DNA of 64,000 nucleotides from Isoetes taiwanensis (lineage: Eukaryota; Streptophyta; Lycopodiopsida; Isoetales; Isoetaceae): NCBI GenBank assembly GCA_021234155.1, contig JAJEKV010000056.1, forward strand, positions 3,517,330-3,581,329, given 5' to 3'. The notes under the pieces were generated by a model that saw only the letters and a program-made list of their open reading frames with translations, did no database searches and had not been told where the DNA came from. The number at the start of each line of letters is the position of its first letter. Positions within the stretch are counted from its first letter, which is position 1. Shown piece by piece: positions 43,601 to 54,680 of this stretch. The translations under genes and the position numbers were made by a program.

Positions 43601-44856
43601 AGCCTGTTGTCTCTAACTATGCCTTCTACTTGTTATGATTGCTTTTCCTCTTTGGTCCAAGATATGGATGGAAATTTGAAGGTGCACATATGGAAAACCT
43701 TTATGGCTAAGTGTAATCTTTTCTATTTTTTTTTAAGTTTGAACCATTGTTAGACCATTGAATTATCACGTATAAACATTGAATACACCAAAATGTGCAA
43801 ATACATACACATATCAGTGGTTCGTTCAAGCCTGGACCACTAGCTCCGGTGAGGGCAGCACATACAGCACAAATTTAACAAGCAGGCATCGCTGCTTGCA
43901 GAGGCAAAAGAGAGGCAAGCGGCATCGCTGCTAAAGAACCAAGCTGCAGAGCGGAGATAGCAGAGATGGCTGCAAGCTGCAGAGCAGAGAGAGCAGAGAA
44001 AGAGGCAAGCTGCAGAGCAGAGATAGCCAACGGATGTGGAAGAACTAACAGACTCGTCAAGCGAGGAAGACAAGGTGCTGATAAGGGCGAAAATCGGCCG
44101 GATCTGCTCTCGGATATGACCACAACTCTGAGTACCCTGAAGCTTTGGACTGTGCAGCCCAAAAACAGGGCACATGCATCAATCGGCCCTCATAAAAAAG
44201 GAAACAATTGCTCTCCAAAAATTTACCATGTCCAACAGATCAATCCCAGCCAGCCACATCCCGCAGGCCAAGAACTACCAGATTAGAACAGGGGCCACAT
44301 GGCGCCTGTCTCGCGAAAACGTAGAAACGAAACTAACAAAAAAAGAAAAATATGAAGAACAAGAACCATTGAAACTACAAAAAAAAAAGATAATCACCCA
44401 ACCCAACCTTTGGCCAAAATCTTATAAACATCTACAGCAAACCTTGCTTATAAACATCTACAGCAAACCTTGTTACGCACTTATTATTACGCACGACAAA
44501 ATTCTCTCCTCAAATTTTACGTAAGTAATCCGCGACGCGAGGCAGCACCAATAACGGCGGTGGCAACTCCGCTGGTGCGCCGCCACAGCTGGCAGTGCTG
44601 CCTCGTGGATTGCATTCCGTCAAGATACACATTGTCAAATACAACAACAGGTCTACTAGACTCCATTCATTTATGTCAAATACACATTAGACACTACTAT
44701 GAGAGCTTATACAACGTCAACAAGCAATGCATCAGTTTAGCTGCTTCTGCTATTGAATCTGTGAAATATCCAAAGACAACAAGAGGATCAGACCAATGCT
44801 AGAATAATGCAGAGCAGCAGCCATGTGCCAGGAATAAATAGAATAACAATAACAGC
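43601..44856. other. Low-complexity and repeat-rich non-coding stretch
   Basis: A degenerate (GCAGAG/CAAGCTGCAGAGC) repeat is at about 43890-44035. A two-copy 26-bp tandem (CTTATAAACATCTACAGCAA) is at 44421-44472. A GC-rich hairpin (CGAGGCAGCAC/GTGCTGCCTCG) is at about 44536-44605. The ORFs at 43840-44290 are products of the repeat. Confidence 0.6.
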
Positions 44857-45480
44857 TTAAGCCTTGCACTCATCATCCTTGTGCTTTTTTACAAACACTT
44901 CTGCACTCTTCTCAAATATTTCTGCACGTCTGCTGTAATCAGCAGCAGATTTTCCCTTATCTTTTTCCATCACCATATCCTCCAAATTTTCCAATTCTTG
45001 AGCAATTTCATCCGGTCCACCTTCCAATTCTTGAGTTGCTGCGATAATTTCTTCATCAGATCTCAACTTACCATCTTTTTCTTCTTTAAATCTTGAACTC
45101 TCGTCACATTTAGATTCACTCCATCCAAAATCTTGCTTATTTCTATAATCACTAACAGAAGATTCGTTCTCATGCCCTGTTTCTTCTGCCCTAAATTGAT
45201 TTTCTATGCTATCAATGTTTTCTTCATCCCCTGTTCCTTGCATTACTCCCAACATTTCTTTTGCTTCCTGGCCCCCTGTTTCTTCCATACAATCCCTAGA
45301 TGAAACTTCATTAACATTCCGCCTGTTTCCAGATTTAAAGCCTTCGAGATCTTTTTCAACATCTGGCACAAAAGATTTCAAAGCTTCTTTTGCCGCCTTT
45401 GGATCTGTGCCTTCAAGAGAGTCCCAAGAACCTGTTTCTAAGTGGTTAAAACCACCACCTCTTCTTTTCTCGGAAGACAT
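44857..45480 (-). CDS. Acidic hypothetical protein, 207 aa
   Basis: A minus-strand ORF read from MSSEKRRGGGFNHLETGSWD to KKHKDDECKA. It is rich in Glu, Asp, Lys and Ser, largely predicted helical by eye (EIAQELENLEDMVMEKDKGK; RRAEIFEKSAEVFVKKH). It has no signal peptide or transmembrane segment. An acceptor (TTTTTTGTATGCAG) at about 45526 lies upstream, so the exon extends 5'. A candidate first exon at 45590-45739 (MSLSWKQIGNGDPSRC, ending in a G|GTGATT donor) cannot be joined to the ORF in frame at that acceptor, so it may be 5' UTR and the Met at 45480 the start. Length and lack of stops in AT-rich DNA argue for a real gene. I do not recognise the family. Confidence 0.6.
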   Translation of the reverse strand: MSSEKRRGGGFNHLETGSWDSLEGTDPKAAKEALKSFVPDVEKDLEGFKSGNRRNVNEVSSRDCMEETGGQEAKEMLGVMQGTGDEENIDSIENQFRAEETGHENESSVSDYRNKQDFGWSESKCDESSRFKEEKDGKLRSDEEIIAATQELEGGPDEIAQELENLEDMVMEKDKGKSAADYSRRAEIFEKSAEVFVKKHKDDECKA

Positions 45481-46711
45481 ACAAGCAATATATCTAATGT
45501 AATAGCTCCGAATGCTGAGACTATTCTGCATACAAAAAACAAGTTCAGAACCCTAAGAATTTGAGGATTAAAGAACAAGAATCACCTTGGGCTGCCGTAA
45601 AGAACAGGGGAGTCCGTGGATCGGAATGAAAGATAAGGCAGCATTCATGTTCAAATGATCGCCGGAAGAACGGAAATGTCGAGAGGCAGGTGCATCTGGA
45701 AGGATCGCCATTGCCGATTTGCTTCCAACTAAGGCTCATGCCTATCGGTGTTTGTTTTGCGTGGCAAGCTGTGCCTCTTATACGTGGGCGCCTTTAGAGA
45801 AGACACGCCATGACCTAATTGGCACCCCTACATCTTCTAAATGTGGGAATTTGGATGGAAACGAATGCACAGCCGAGAAATTCACCTATTACCAAGGTCC
45901 AGATTTTGAATTTACAAAAAACAATAAATATTCCAACTATGAGTATAAAATAACCGCACTGTGTCCACAATTCTCCAGAGGAAACTTTTGTCTCCCTCAA
46001 GACCTTGCCCTTGAATGTACAGCTGGCAATTTTTCTGATGTGGCATCCAGCTCGCACTGACGTGAAATCCTTAATGGCGAAGAGTTCTCTGTGTGCCAGG
46101 TATTTCGGATGGCATTGCAGCATGTTATAATTGTTTTGGAGGGTGCTAGGCAATTCTAGAAGGCACTACGCAATTCTGGAGGTTCAAATCATCTTATTCT
46201 TGTCTACTTTGGGTTTTTTTTCTTGCTTCTCATAAATCTTAGAATGCAGGTGGTTCATGGACTTTTCTGCGGCATATCCAATAACTTATAGCATTCTTAC
46301 CAAGTTTGACAAATTTTTTACTAAGGCTGGAATCGCACTTAGGTCAATAACCGAACTCGCTAGGCAGTCATTTGGCAGGCTTTGGTTTCGTTGGAGGTGG
46401 GTGCCCGAGGAATGATATCGCACTAAAGAGGGATCGGAATGCCACATCAACGGTACACGTTGGCAAACAACTCCACGGCGCCAAAACTTGAAGCGCGAAA
46501 CACTTGGCCATCGAACTCTTTCTTCTTCGAACTCCTCCACGCGCGAAGACGTCTGTAGGTAAGCTGTTGTTGTCTGTTCTTGTAGTTCAGGCAAGATCAT
46601 TCTTGAAAATCAGGTTTTGTAAATGCATTTTTCTGTAGTTCTCTGCACTCATGCTTTTCCAATATAATCATGCTTTTCCAATAGAGCTTTTCATTTCCTA
46701 TATGTAGGCAA

Positions 46712-47998
46712 ATGGAGGCAATCTCGAATTATGAGGATGAAACCACTGAACATTCTGATGATCACAATTCTCAGAATGTTGTTCAGCGTAAAAGGAGACT
46801 TCTTTTAAGGTTCCTGATTGTTCTAATGCAACTCATTCACATGTTCATAGATGACAGCATTTCGCAGTGCATGCAAATCCTAAATTGGTCAAAGTCTGTA
46901 AGGCTTCTCTGCTCCCTTTTTGAAAGCACTCTTACAAGAAAGCAAACTGCTCCTGCACTTTGGGCATACAGAAGGGGGCCAGGATTGGATCGGATTTTGT
47001 TAGACATATATAGTGAACATGAATTTAAGAAGAGAATGCGTGTTTCCAAGAAAACTTTCTTTTACTTGTGCCAGCAGTTGGGGCCCAGTATGATGAAGAA
47101 AGATACAAAATTCAGACAGGCAGTATCTGTTGAAAAACGAATAATGATGGCATTAACAAGATTTGCAACAGGGGATACACTTAGAGGTATAGCTGATTCG
47201 TACCGAGTAGGTTATGCGACAGTGCAAGAGGCTGTCATGGATTTTGCTAATAATATTAATGCTAAGTTGAAAAGTTTGTACATTTCTTGGCCATCTCCTG
47301 AACGCATGAAGAAATTAGCCGCTGAATTTGAATTGATACATGGGATCCCACAAGTGATTGGTGCAGTTGATGGCAGCCATATTCATATCATTGCTCCTCA
47401 GGAGTTCCCTCAAGAATATTACAACAGGAAAGGCTTCCACTCCATTTTGCTACAGTTGACAGTTTCTAGGAATTGTTTAATCTGGGATTTTGATTTAGGT
47501 TGGCCTGGTAGTATTCATGATTGGACGATGTTTCAGAGGTCAGCAGGTGGTCAAAAGATTATAAATGGCGATATACAGCCATATTGCCTAGTCGGGGATG
47601 CTGCTTATCCTCCCAGAAGCTACATGTTAAGTCCTTTCAAAGGACATAAAGATGGCCTCAGCCGTGAAGAGTATTTCTGGAACTATGTGCAATCTAGTAC
47701 GCGGATGCCAGTGGAGCAAGCTTTTGGGCGCTTGAAAGCAAGATTTAGAATTTTGTTGAAACGGATTGATATGGAATTGCAAAATACAGCAGCTGTAGTG
47801 TCTGCTTGCTTGGTTCTGCATAACATTTGCATCATACATGGGGATTCTTTTGATGACATCTGGGCATCGGAAGCCAAGCGAGAAGTCATGCAGTCCATAG
47901 AACACGAAAGGGAGTTAAGAGCTTCTAAAAGGGTAAGAAATAAGAACGGTAGTTCTATTGATGTTACTTCAGAGTTGTTGCCAATATGGTTTACATAG
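46712..47998 (+). CDS. PIF/Harbinger DDE transposase
   Basis: 428 codons beginning MEAISNYEDETTEHSDD. An N-terminal helical region holds RMRVSKKTFFYLCQQLG (about 110-126), followed by a helix-turn-helix-like stretch (LRGIADSYRVGYATVQEAV). The DDE_Tnp_4 catalytic core has the first Asp in VIGAVDGSHIHI, the second in LVGDAAYP and the Glu in MPVEQAFGRLKARFR. Between them lie FHSILLQLTVSRN and WPGSIHDW, both signatures of the family. The protein cuts and pastes the element together with the Myb-like partner. A different frame downstream (to 48248) encodes an acidic C-terminal tail, and the stop at 47998 may be skipped by splicing (GGGTAAGAAAT at about 47930). The ATG lies just after a TATATGTAG sequence that could be a 3' splice site. 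Confidence 0.92.
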   Translation: MEAISNYEDETTEHSDDHNSQNVVQRKRRLLLRFLIVLMQLIHMFIDDSISQCMQILNWSKSVRLLCSLFESTLTRKQTAPALWAYRRGPGLDRILLDIYSEHEFKKRMRVSKKTFFYLCQQLGPSMMKKDTKFRQAVSVEKRIMMALTRFATGDTLRGIADSYRVGYATVQEAVMDFANNINAKLKSLYISWPSPERMKKLAAEFELIHGIPQVIGAVDGSHIHIIAPQEFPQEYYNRKGFHSILLQLTVSRNCLIWDFDLGWPGSIHDWTMFQRSAGGQKIINGDIQPYCLVGDAAYPPRSYMLSPFKGHKDGLSREEYFWNYVQSSTRMPVEQAFGRLKARFRILLKRIDMELQNTAAVVSACLVLHNICIIHGDSFDDIWASEAKREVMQSIEHERELRASKRVRNKNGSSIDVTSELLPIWFT

Positions 47999-48248
47999 GT
48001 TGCATGGCACATCTCTCACAGCAGAAGAGGCTTTGGCGCGGACAATGGACGGTCAGAATGCATTGCATGACACCTCAGACAGTTTGAATGATGCAGGAGG
48101 TCATGCACTGCGCCGGAATGCCATTGCTAATGCCTTATTTAAAAACAAGACATCTGCACTAGTTGGTCAGCAAAGGCATTTCAATAGAACAACAGAACTC
48201 ATTGCAAAACAATTTGGATGTGAAAGTTCAGACAGTGAAGGCGATTGA
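47971..48248 (+). CDS. C-terminal exon or frame of the Harbinger transposase
   Basis: This frame, +1 relative to the transposase ORF, reads CQYGLHRLHGTSLTAEEALA and ends in CESSDSEGD at a TGA. It has no recognisable domain. Its position and uninterrupted length suggest it is the natural C-terminus, joined either by a very short intron (about 47931-47970, 40 nt, GTAAGA…TTCAG) or separated by a frameshift. A 40-nt intron is shorter than usual in plants. Confidence 0.5.
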
Positions 48249-49153
48249 TTAGATTACTTGCAGATTACTTACATTGGCATTCATGGTATATGATGAATCT
48301 TCTTTGTCCAATTGCTGGCTGAAAAGCTATGAAGAGAACACAACAGAAATTCTGATACCTTGTGTTTCTATAACTATGATGATCATATGTTGCGGGATTT
48401 CCTACATCATTTCTTATCCTTGTATGATTTTGGACCCTTGGAAGTTTGACGTCACTGGACTGGAGTAGTAGCAACAGTGCTGGCAATCATATGTTAGCAC
48501 ATAGTTGTTAAATCTGTTGCATAGCACAGTGAACAGTTCCGCAGTTCCCAAGTACAAATGTTAGTCTATTGTTTTAAAATTTCCACTAACGATCATATTC
48601 TTGTTCCATTTGCACACATTTCATGTTGTTTTTCCTTGATTCAATCTGTGGCATTAAAAAAGGCTCAGGGCTTTATCCAAATGGGTAGCCGTTTTCCACC
48701 CAATGTAGATAACTTGGCAGAATATCCTAAGGTTGTATTGACTGGCAACCATAGCAGAACATGCTGGTGAAATTGCAACAGCAGAATGTAGCACAATTCG
48801 CTAAGCTCACTCAAGATAACATTGTGGTTATCCAGCATCAATTCCTTGATAATTTTATGTACTCAAAGCCATTGATTGATGTACAAGAAAACAAAATGAT
48901 TTAGTGAAGAACTTGTGGATTAAAATGAAAAGCCTGGAAGAACTTGTGAAGATCATATGTGAAGTTGCTTTAACGGAAACATGAGAGAAGAAAGAACGCT
49001 ACATCAAATTTGAAGTGCCCTTCAAATTCTTCACACGGGCATTTGCTGTTAACATGTTGATGTTAATTCTACAAGGACAATTCTTCAATCTGCAGATGGG
49101 TAGTACAGAAAATCAACAACAGAACTACACAAAACCAACAATATTTTGGACAT

Positions 49154-50176
49154 CTACATTTTGTCAAGGATGGCAGCAAACGTAGCACGGAAGTCTTTAA
49201 GAATGCTGATCTTCTCAGCTTCACTTGCTTGCAGAGTCTTGTTCAACTCTTGCCCTTGCTTCATGACATCCTCCATCAATGTTAAAGCCATTTGCTTGGC
49301 CTTTTTCTTCGAGAAGACAGAATCAGGCGTCTCTTTCTTGACCACTGCGGGTGGTGCTTGCTGCCCTTCAAGTGTCTCAGACTCCTCCTCCAAGTCAATT
49401 GCAGCAGCATGAACATGTTTTCGCACGTTGGCTCTTTCACCAAAGTACTCATCTAACAGAGCAAAGTAAGGGCATGACTCCCTCCTATCATTACCCGAGA
49501 TGCTGTTCCATGTCACATCAGCCTGGTATTGCTTGAAAACATAAGAGAACTTTTTCCTGCATGCCTTTGAATCCTTCTTAAAATCAGGACAAGTAGCAAC
49601 AATTTTAGTATGTACCTTCGCCCATAAATCTACTCCTTGCTTGGGCTTCTTTTGAAATTCAGCAATCATCTCACATCTAGCATGAAGAAGGGCAACGACA
49701 TGCCTTTCTGGCCAAATTCTAGGACCACATCCTTCCTCGTCATCGGATTCATTCTCACCTTTCTCAGGCTTGTTAGAGTCTACCTTCCTGCCTTTCTTCG
49801 TAGCAGACTTGTTCCCATTGGGCTGCCTACCTCTCTTTTTCTTCTGTACAATAGGATCAGCAATATGTATGGGGGAATCTCGAGAACTTGCTGAATTCAC
49901 ATAGTTTGTTGGAGGCTGAGAAAGAGGAATTTGTGGATTTCCAGCGTAAGTATGAACACCATATGGTGCAGAAGGTAGATTCTGTGATGCTTGGAATGCC
50001 AAAGGAGGATTGCTAGGCTGCTGATGAAACACAAATTGTAGAGGGCTGCGAGTAGCAATCCCATAATTAGGATGCATGGAGGGTGTGCACATGGAATTGT
50101 TGGGCAATTGGCTTGGAAAGAATGGCATTTGGCTGTCCTGGGTGCAAGAAACAGATTCAATATCACTGTGCTCCAT
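49154..50176 (-). CDS. PIF/Harbinger Myb/SANT-like DNA-binding protein
   Basis: 340 codons from MEHSDIESVSCTQD; I chose this Met because a 3' splice site (TTTTGTTTTGCAG) lies just upstream, marking an exon start. The N-terminal third is Pro/Ser/Gln-rich. A basic stretch follows (KKKRGRQPNGNKSATKKGRK, about 120-140; nuclear-localisation-like, AT-hook-like RGRQ). The trihelix-like Myb/SANT domain runs from WPERHVVALLHARCEM to FKQYQADVTWN with spaced aromatic residues. The C-terminus is helical. Harbinger elements need such a protein to bring the transposase to nucleus and DNA. It is transcribed toward the transposase gene (convergent). Confidence 0.85.
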   Translation of the reverse strand: MEHSDIESVSCTQDSQMPFFPSQLPNNSMCTPSMHPNYGIATRSPLQFVFHQQPSNPPLAFQASQNLPSAPYGVHTYAGNPQIPLSQPPTNYVNSASSRDSPIHIADPIVQKKKRGRQPNGNKSATKKGRKVDSNKPEKGENESDDEEGCGPRIWPERHVVALLHARCEMIAEFQKKPKQGVDLWAKVHTKIVATCPDFKKDSKACRKKFSYVFKQYQADVTWNSISGNDRRESCPYFALLDEYFGERANVRKHVHAAAIDLEEESETLEGQQAPPAVVKKETPDSVFSKKKAKQMALTLMEDVMKQGQELNKTLQASEAEKISILKDFRATFAAILDKM

Positions 50177-50596
50177 GTGGAAATCTGCAAAACAAAAGAA
50201 TGCCAACACTTTAGATCATGCAATAATTGAACGTGCTTTAACAAGAATTTGCAATTCAACGTGCTTTACAAGAATTTAAGAATTTGCAGATTGTTGCTTG
50301 TGCTCAGAAAGCTCGACCACTGTCTGTGTCTTCATTCACCACCAGCACTTTATACTTGCAGCCGATCAGAGGTGCAATTCCCTGCAATTCCCTCCAAATT
50401 CCCTCCACGTATGCATCAGTCCGAACTTGGGCGGGCAATCTCCCCCGCCACAACTTGGGCGCCCGCCGAAACAACGCAGGCGGTTTAGCCGTTTAAGTGC
50501 GATACGAACTTCTTTCCATTTTGCCACATGGCACTATGCCATTTGATCCTTGTCTTTTAACCTTCGGCCAGCCTAGTAAGTGCGATTCCAGCCTAA

Positions 50597-53500
50597 CTTT
50601 GGTAAGATTTATCACATTCTTGTCTTTTTTTTTTTATTTCTTATGTTAATAATTTGTTTTATTTGTTGTCCCAATTTCTGTTCTTAATTTTGAAGGTGTG
50701 ACATGGTGCGCTATTATTGTGGTGTGTTATGGGGGGGGGTCATTTTTTTTTTGTTTGGAGGAAAAATTAAAATCCAAAAAAGTTTGGCAATTTCATGGAT
50801 AACATATAGACCATCCCAGGGACCATTTCTGGTCCATCAGAAATGGGCCATCATACCCCCTGCCACTTAAACCGATATATCTCACAAGAGAAATTTTAAT
50901 TTTAAAATATACCACCACTACTTGAGTCTTCACTTGATTCTTAACGACCTGTGAGAATTTCATGACCACTGGATTCACCTTTATATTGGTATGATTGTTC
51001 AAACTTTGGAGAATTTGGCAGTTTTTACAGCACTCTAGAACTGGATTCTTCAATTTTCTAGCAATTGCTAAATATGAAATTAATTGATACATTATGATAA
51101 AACATGTCAATTTGCATGTTTCCATGTTTCGCCGCTATCATTTGATATCAATTGAAGTCGCCAAGCCCTATTTTGCTTAAAAATGTTGCATGAGGTTCAA
51201 GAATTATTTCTCTTATTATTACAAGTTTTGACTTAATTTTTGTGACAATGAGTCCTTAACTAGACAAGCTATAGTCCAAGGAATGTTTTTTTATGTTTAT
51301 ATATTTTATTAGTATCATTATTAATTAAAGAAATTATTGTACAGAATTCAAAATAAAAATATGGGTTAAAGTGCTTCAATAAACCCCATCTATAAGTCTC
51401 ATAAGGATAGTAAATGATGCATTCTAATTAACTCTCTATAGGAATTCACTTTATCAATATAAATATAGTGTAACTAGGGTAGATCTATACAATATCTAAT
51501 ATAACATACCCTTATAGGTCTAAAACTCAACAATAATGTAGGTAATGATGGTTATTGATGAATAGAGGACAATATCACGAAATTTAGCCATGACTATAAA
51601 TAAATAGATCAAAAGACTTTCCGTACTTGTTTTTCTAGTCCATCTAAAATATTAATTTATTGCACTACATTTCTCCCATAAGCCTTTTAAATGGCTCAAT
51701 ATATGATAAAAAGGGATATTGAGGTCCTTGGTGTGGTCTTATGAAGAAACCTACTTACTTTCCACTATTATAAAGTTAGACAATGTGTGACTGCTCCAAA
51801 GTGTTGTAGTCTAAGTAGGACCATAGTACATGTAGATCAACTTTTATGATAAGCTATAATTTTTATAAATTTGAACCTTTATTGGCAATATATATCTCAA
51901 ATTTCATGTTTAATATATTATATACAAGATTTGAATATAAATAAGCATGGACTATTTATAGGTCCAGGATTAAACCAACTGGATTGAGAAAATTTCTCTA
52001 TTTATTTGCATTGGCTCTATTCATTTTGTCCCCTACAATGATATTATGATTTCTTATCGTCTATAAGACAATCTTTGAAAGGTGTAAATGGACTTTCTCA
52101 TACATTCAAAGTAGCCCTTAACTACTTAATTTTTGTGCTTCAATATCACCTTTTAGATAGACCTCCCTAATCAACTAATGTTATCATATATAATGTGATA
52201 TAAACTATATTCTAAAGAATTGATTAAGATGATAATGCTATTGACTTTTAAATGAGAGGTCATGTGGACCAATAATTGGCATCGGCATAGCAGTCTATCT
52301 TGATCTTCTTTAGTCATACCTTTTCATATTTTTTCTTGGTTTATCTTGCATTGCTATCTTAACGTTGGGAAGTTTTGAAATATGGTGTTTGAAGTTCATT
52401 TTCAAGGCACAAATCTAGAGATCAAATATGGAAAACATTTGACGATAACTTGGAAGTAATACTAAAAGTTTTAGCCCAAACCTAGCAATAGATATTTTTT
52501 ATTGATAGAGGATCTCATGAAATACTAATATCCTAAAATTCAGCTTGAGATCGGATAAGATAAAGAAGTTATTGATTTAAAATGAACCTGTGGACCAGTA
52601 ATGGTCTCAGGTACAGAAACCTTTATTGATTTATCATGATCGCGCCTTTTGCTCTTTTTCTTTACTTGTTTTTTCATTGGTTTCATATCCATACAAGCAT
52701 TCATATATGATTTTTTCAATGACATACTATTTCAATAAATTTCCTTCAAATATAACAAAATAAACATCAATCAAAAGTCACTTAAAATTGTTAATATAAG
52801 TCAAAGCTGAAGCTTCAAATTACAGGCCAACAAATATTTTTTATGCATGAAGCAATTCGTCAACTACTTATATACCAAATTTAAAGTAAAAAATCATTTT
52901 CGTGCAAAAGTTATAGAATTTTAATTGAAACAGCCTTCTGGGAACCATTATTAGTCCACAGAAGACAGAAAACTATTTTGACCCTGTCATGTTTGACTGA
53001 CTATATCTTCCTTTCTAGACTTCAGATTGGAACAAGGTTTTTTGTATATTCATCCTTATCTCGTATACAAAAATACCATTATGATAATAAAAAAAAATCC
53101 TTTTATTGAGACAGTTTTACATTATGTAAACATGAAGCAAACTGGACTTGACCCCCCTTGATTCACCTAAACATAACTTTCAATTTTAGAAGTATATGCA
53201 TTTTTAACTATTTTTCCTGTGCAACATGACTGCCATATATTAACGTATAGAAAGGATTTAACTGAATTTTATGCCATTGATTTTATATGAATTTTAAAGA
53301 GAACTGTACAAATGAACTATTTTCCATCAAGGGACAACTCTAGTGTTAAATATAGAAAAGCAAAAAACCACAGATCCCATAACATACCACAACTAAAGAT
53401 TTCCAATTTTTTGTTCATGGAAGACATATAAAGGTATACAGTTTTTGTCTGTTTATACAGTTGCTGCATGCTTAGCGGTTGTGGTGTGTTCCCTTATACA

Positions 53501-53648
53501 TTCCGCTCTAGTCAGCAGTATAGAGCTTGCGTGAAATAATATCTGGTGAAACTAGCACTTCAAATGATTTACGATGTTATCAGTCTCCAGTGCGGCTTTC
53601 ATAATGCATGTATTCTCAATATTCCCAAACTTAACATACATATCAATG
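50597..53648. other. AT-rich stretch without a recognisable gene
   Basis: No ORF above about 110 codons, no transposon termini and no domain was recognised. Composition is distinctly more AT-rich than the flanks. It may be a decayed retroelement or ordinary intergenic DNA. Confidence 0.6.
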
Positions 53649-53803
53649 AGTGTATTCCCGATGGACACATCTATATGAAACCTTGCATCTGCAATTTGAA
53701 CATGGATATGTTTTCTAAATTCTAGGGTGTATTCCCAACGGATGCATCTTTATCCAACCCTGCATCTGCAATTTGAACAAGGATATGTTTTCCAAATCCT
53801 AAT
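53649..53803. repeat. Two-copy tandem duplication, about 78 bp
   Basis: Both copies contain GTGTATTCCC, CCTTGCATCTGCAATTTGAA and GGATATGTTTTC, with moderate divergence. Confidence 0.8.
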
Positions 53804-54270
53804 GCTCTTAGATTACTCCATACACGTAATATGTTGATGTATGCAACAACATGAGATCTTTTGCAGCAACAGGATGCTTTGCTCAATATCCTCCATGTTT
53901 GTAGCAGCCGGCAGTTTTGTAGGGCAGGATAGAGCAAGGCCATATGCTGGGGTCGGGAAGCAAAATCCGAGCTTGAGATGCTCAAAATTCCATCTTGAGA
54001 TGCTTTGGCTATGGCAGGTTTTTCTTCTGCTCGATAAGCCCTAACCCTTGTATCTTGCCTCCTTTCTTTTAGAAAATCAGTGGGCATGGAATCCTTCTTC
54101 ATGTGCTTCAGCAGCCATCATTGCATTGCATCCCTTCAAAGTTCTGCATCTTCAAGCAGGGACTATGAACGGATGCTGAGATTGCGGAGGATGGTAGATG
54201 CTTAAATAAGATTCGAGCTAAGATCTTATTATTTTTCATTGTTATATTTCGCAAAGCATTTGTGGTTCAT

Positions 54271-54398
54271 CATTCTATCTGCTTTCTGCATTCTGTTGAC
54301 CTTTCCTTAATGGCCATTCTATCTGCTTGCTGCATGCTCTCGACCTTTCCATAATGGCCATTCTATCTGCTTGTTGCATGCTCTCGACCTTGATGGCC
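54271..54398. repeat. Three-copy tandem repeat, about 45 bp
   Basis: CATTCTATCTGCTT, GCATGCTCTCGACCTT and AATGGC words repeat three times, the first copy diverged. Confidence 0.8.
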
Positions 54399-54492
54399 AG
54401 GTGAAGCATTTTGGGACCGATTGACATCGGTGGGGTTCAAATCCCCATGTTCATCTTCTGTGATTTCACTGCCTGCTGTAACAGGTTGCACA

Positions 54493-54680
54493 TGACGGGT
54501 TTGTGGCAGTTTGAGTGTTTTGTCTGTTATGTGCATCCATCATAAGTTCTTGTAGCCCAATGTGATGAACAGATCCGAGCATTTATGACAGGTTTGTGGC
54601 AATTTGAGTGTTCTGTCTGTTATGTGCATCCATCATAAGTTCTTGTAGCCCAATGTGATGAACATATCCGAGCATTTCTA
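54493..54680. repeat. Two-copy tandem duplication, about 93 bp
   Basis: TTTGTGGCA, GTTATGTGCATCCATCATAA and CCCAATGTGATGAACA occur in the same order in both copies with very few differences, so this duplication is recent. Confidence 0.85.

Larger units (their letters stand above)
46325..50593 (+). mobile_element. Complete PIF/Harbinger transposon, 4.27 kb
   Basis: The termini GGCTGGAATCGCACTTA (46325-46341) and its exact complement TAAGTGCGATTCCAGCC (50577-50593) are perfect 17-bp inverted repeats. TAA flanks both sides (46322-46324 and 50594-50596), the 3-bp target duplication characteristic of PIF/Harbinger. Inside are the two proteins this superfamily needs, a DDE transposase (plus) and a Myb/SANT-type protein (minus), arranged tail to tail. 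The reading frames are long and nearly intact, so it may be autonomous or have been active recently. Confidence 0.93.

Noticed and set aside
43840-44290. Overlapping ORFs with Ala/Cys/Ser-rich repeats
   Set aside because: Products of the degenerate GCAGAG repeat in several frames.
45719-46060. 113-codon plus ORF with many Cys
   Set aside because: It lies in the upstream flank of the minus-strand acidic gene, overlaps its candidate first exon, and has no domain.
50597-53648. Possible organelle-derived insertion because of high AT content
   Set aside because: No chloroplast or mitochondrial gene fragment could be recognised.
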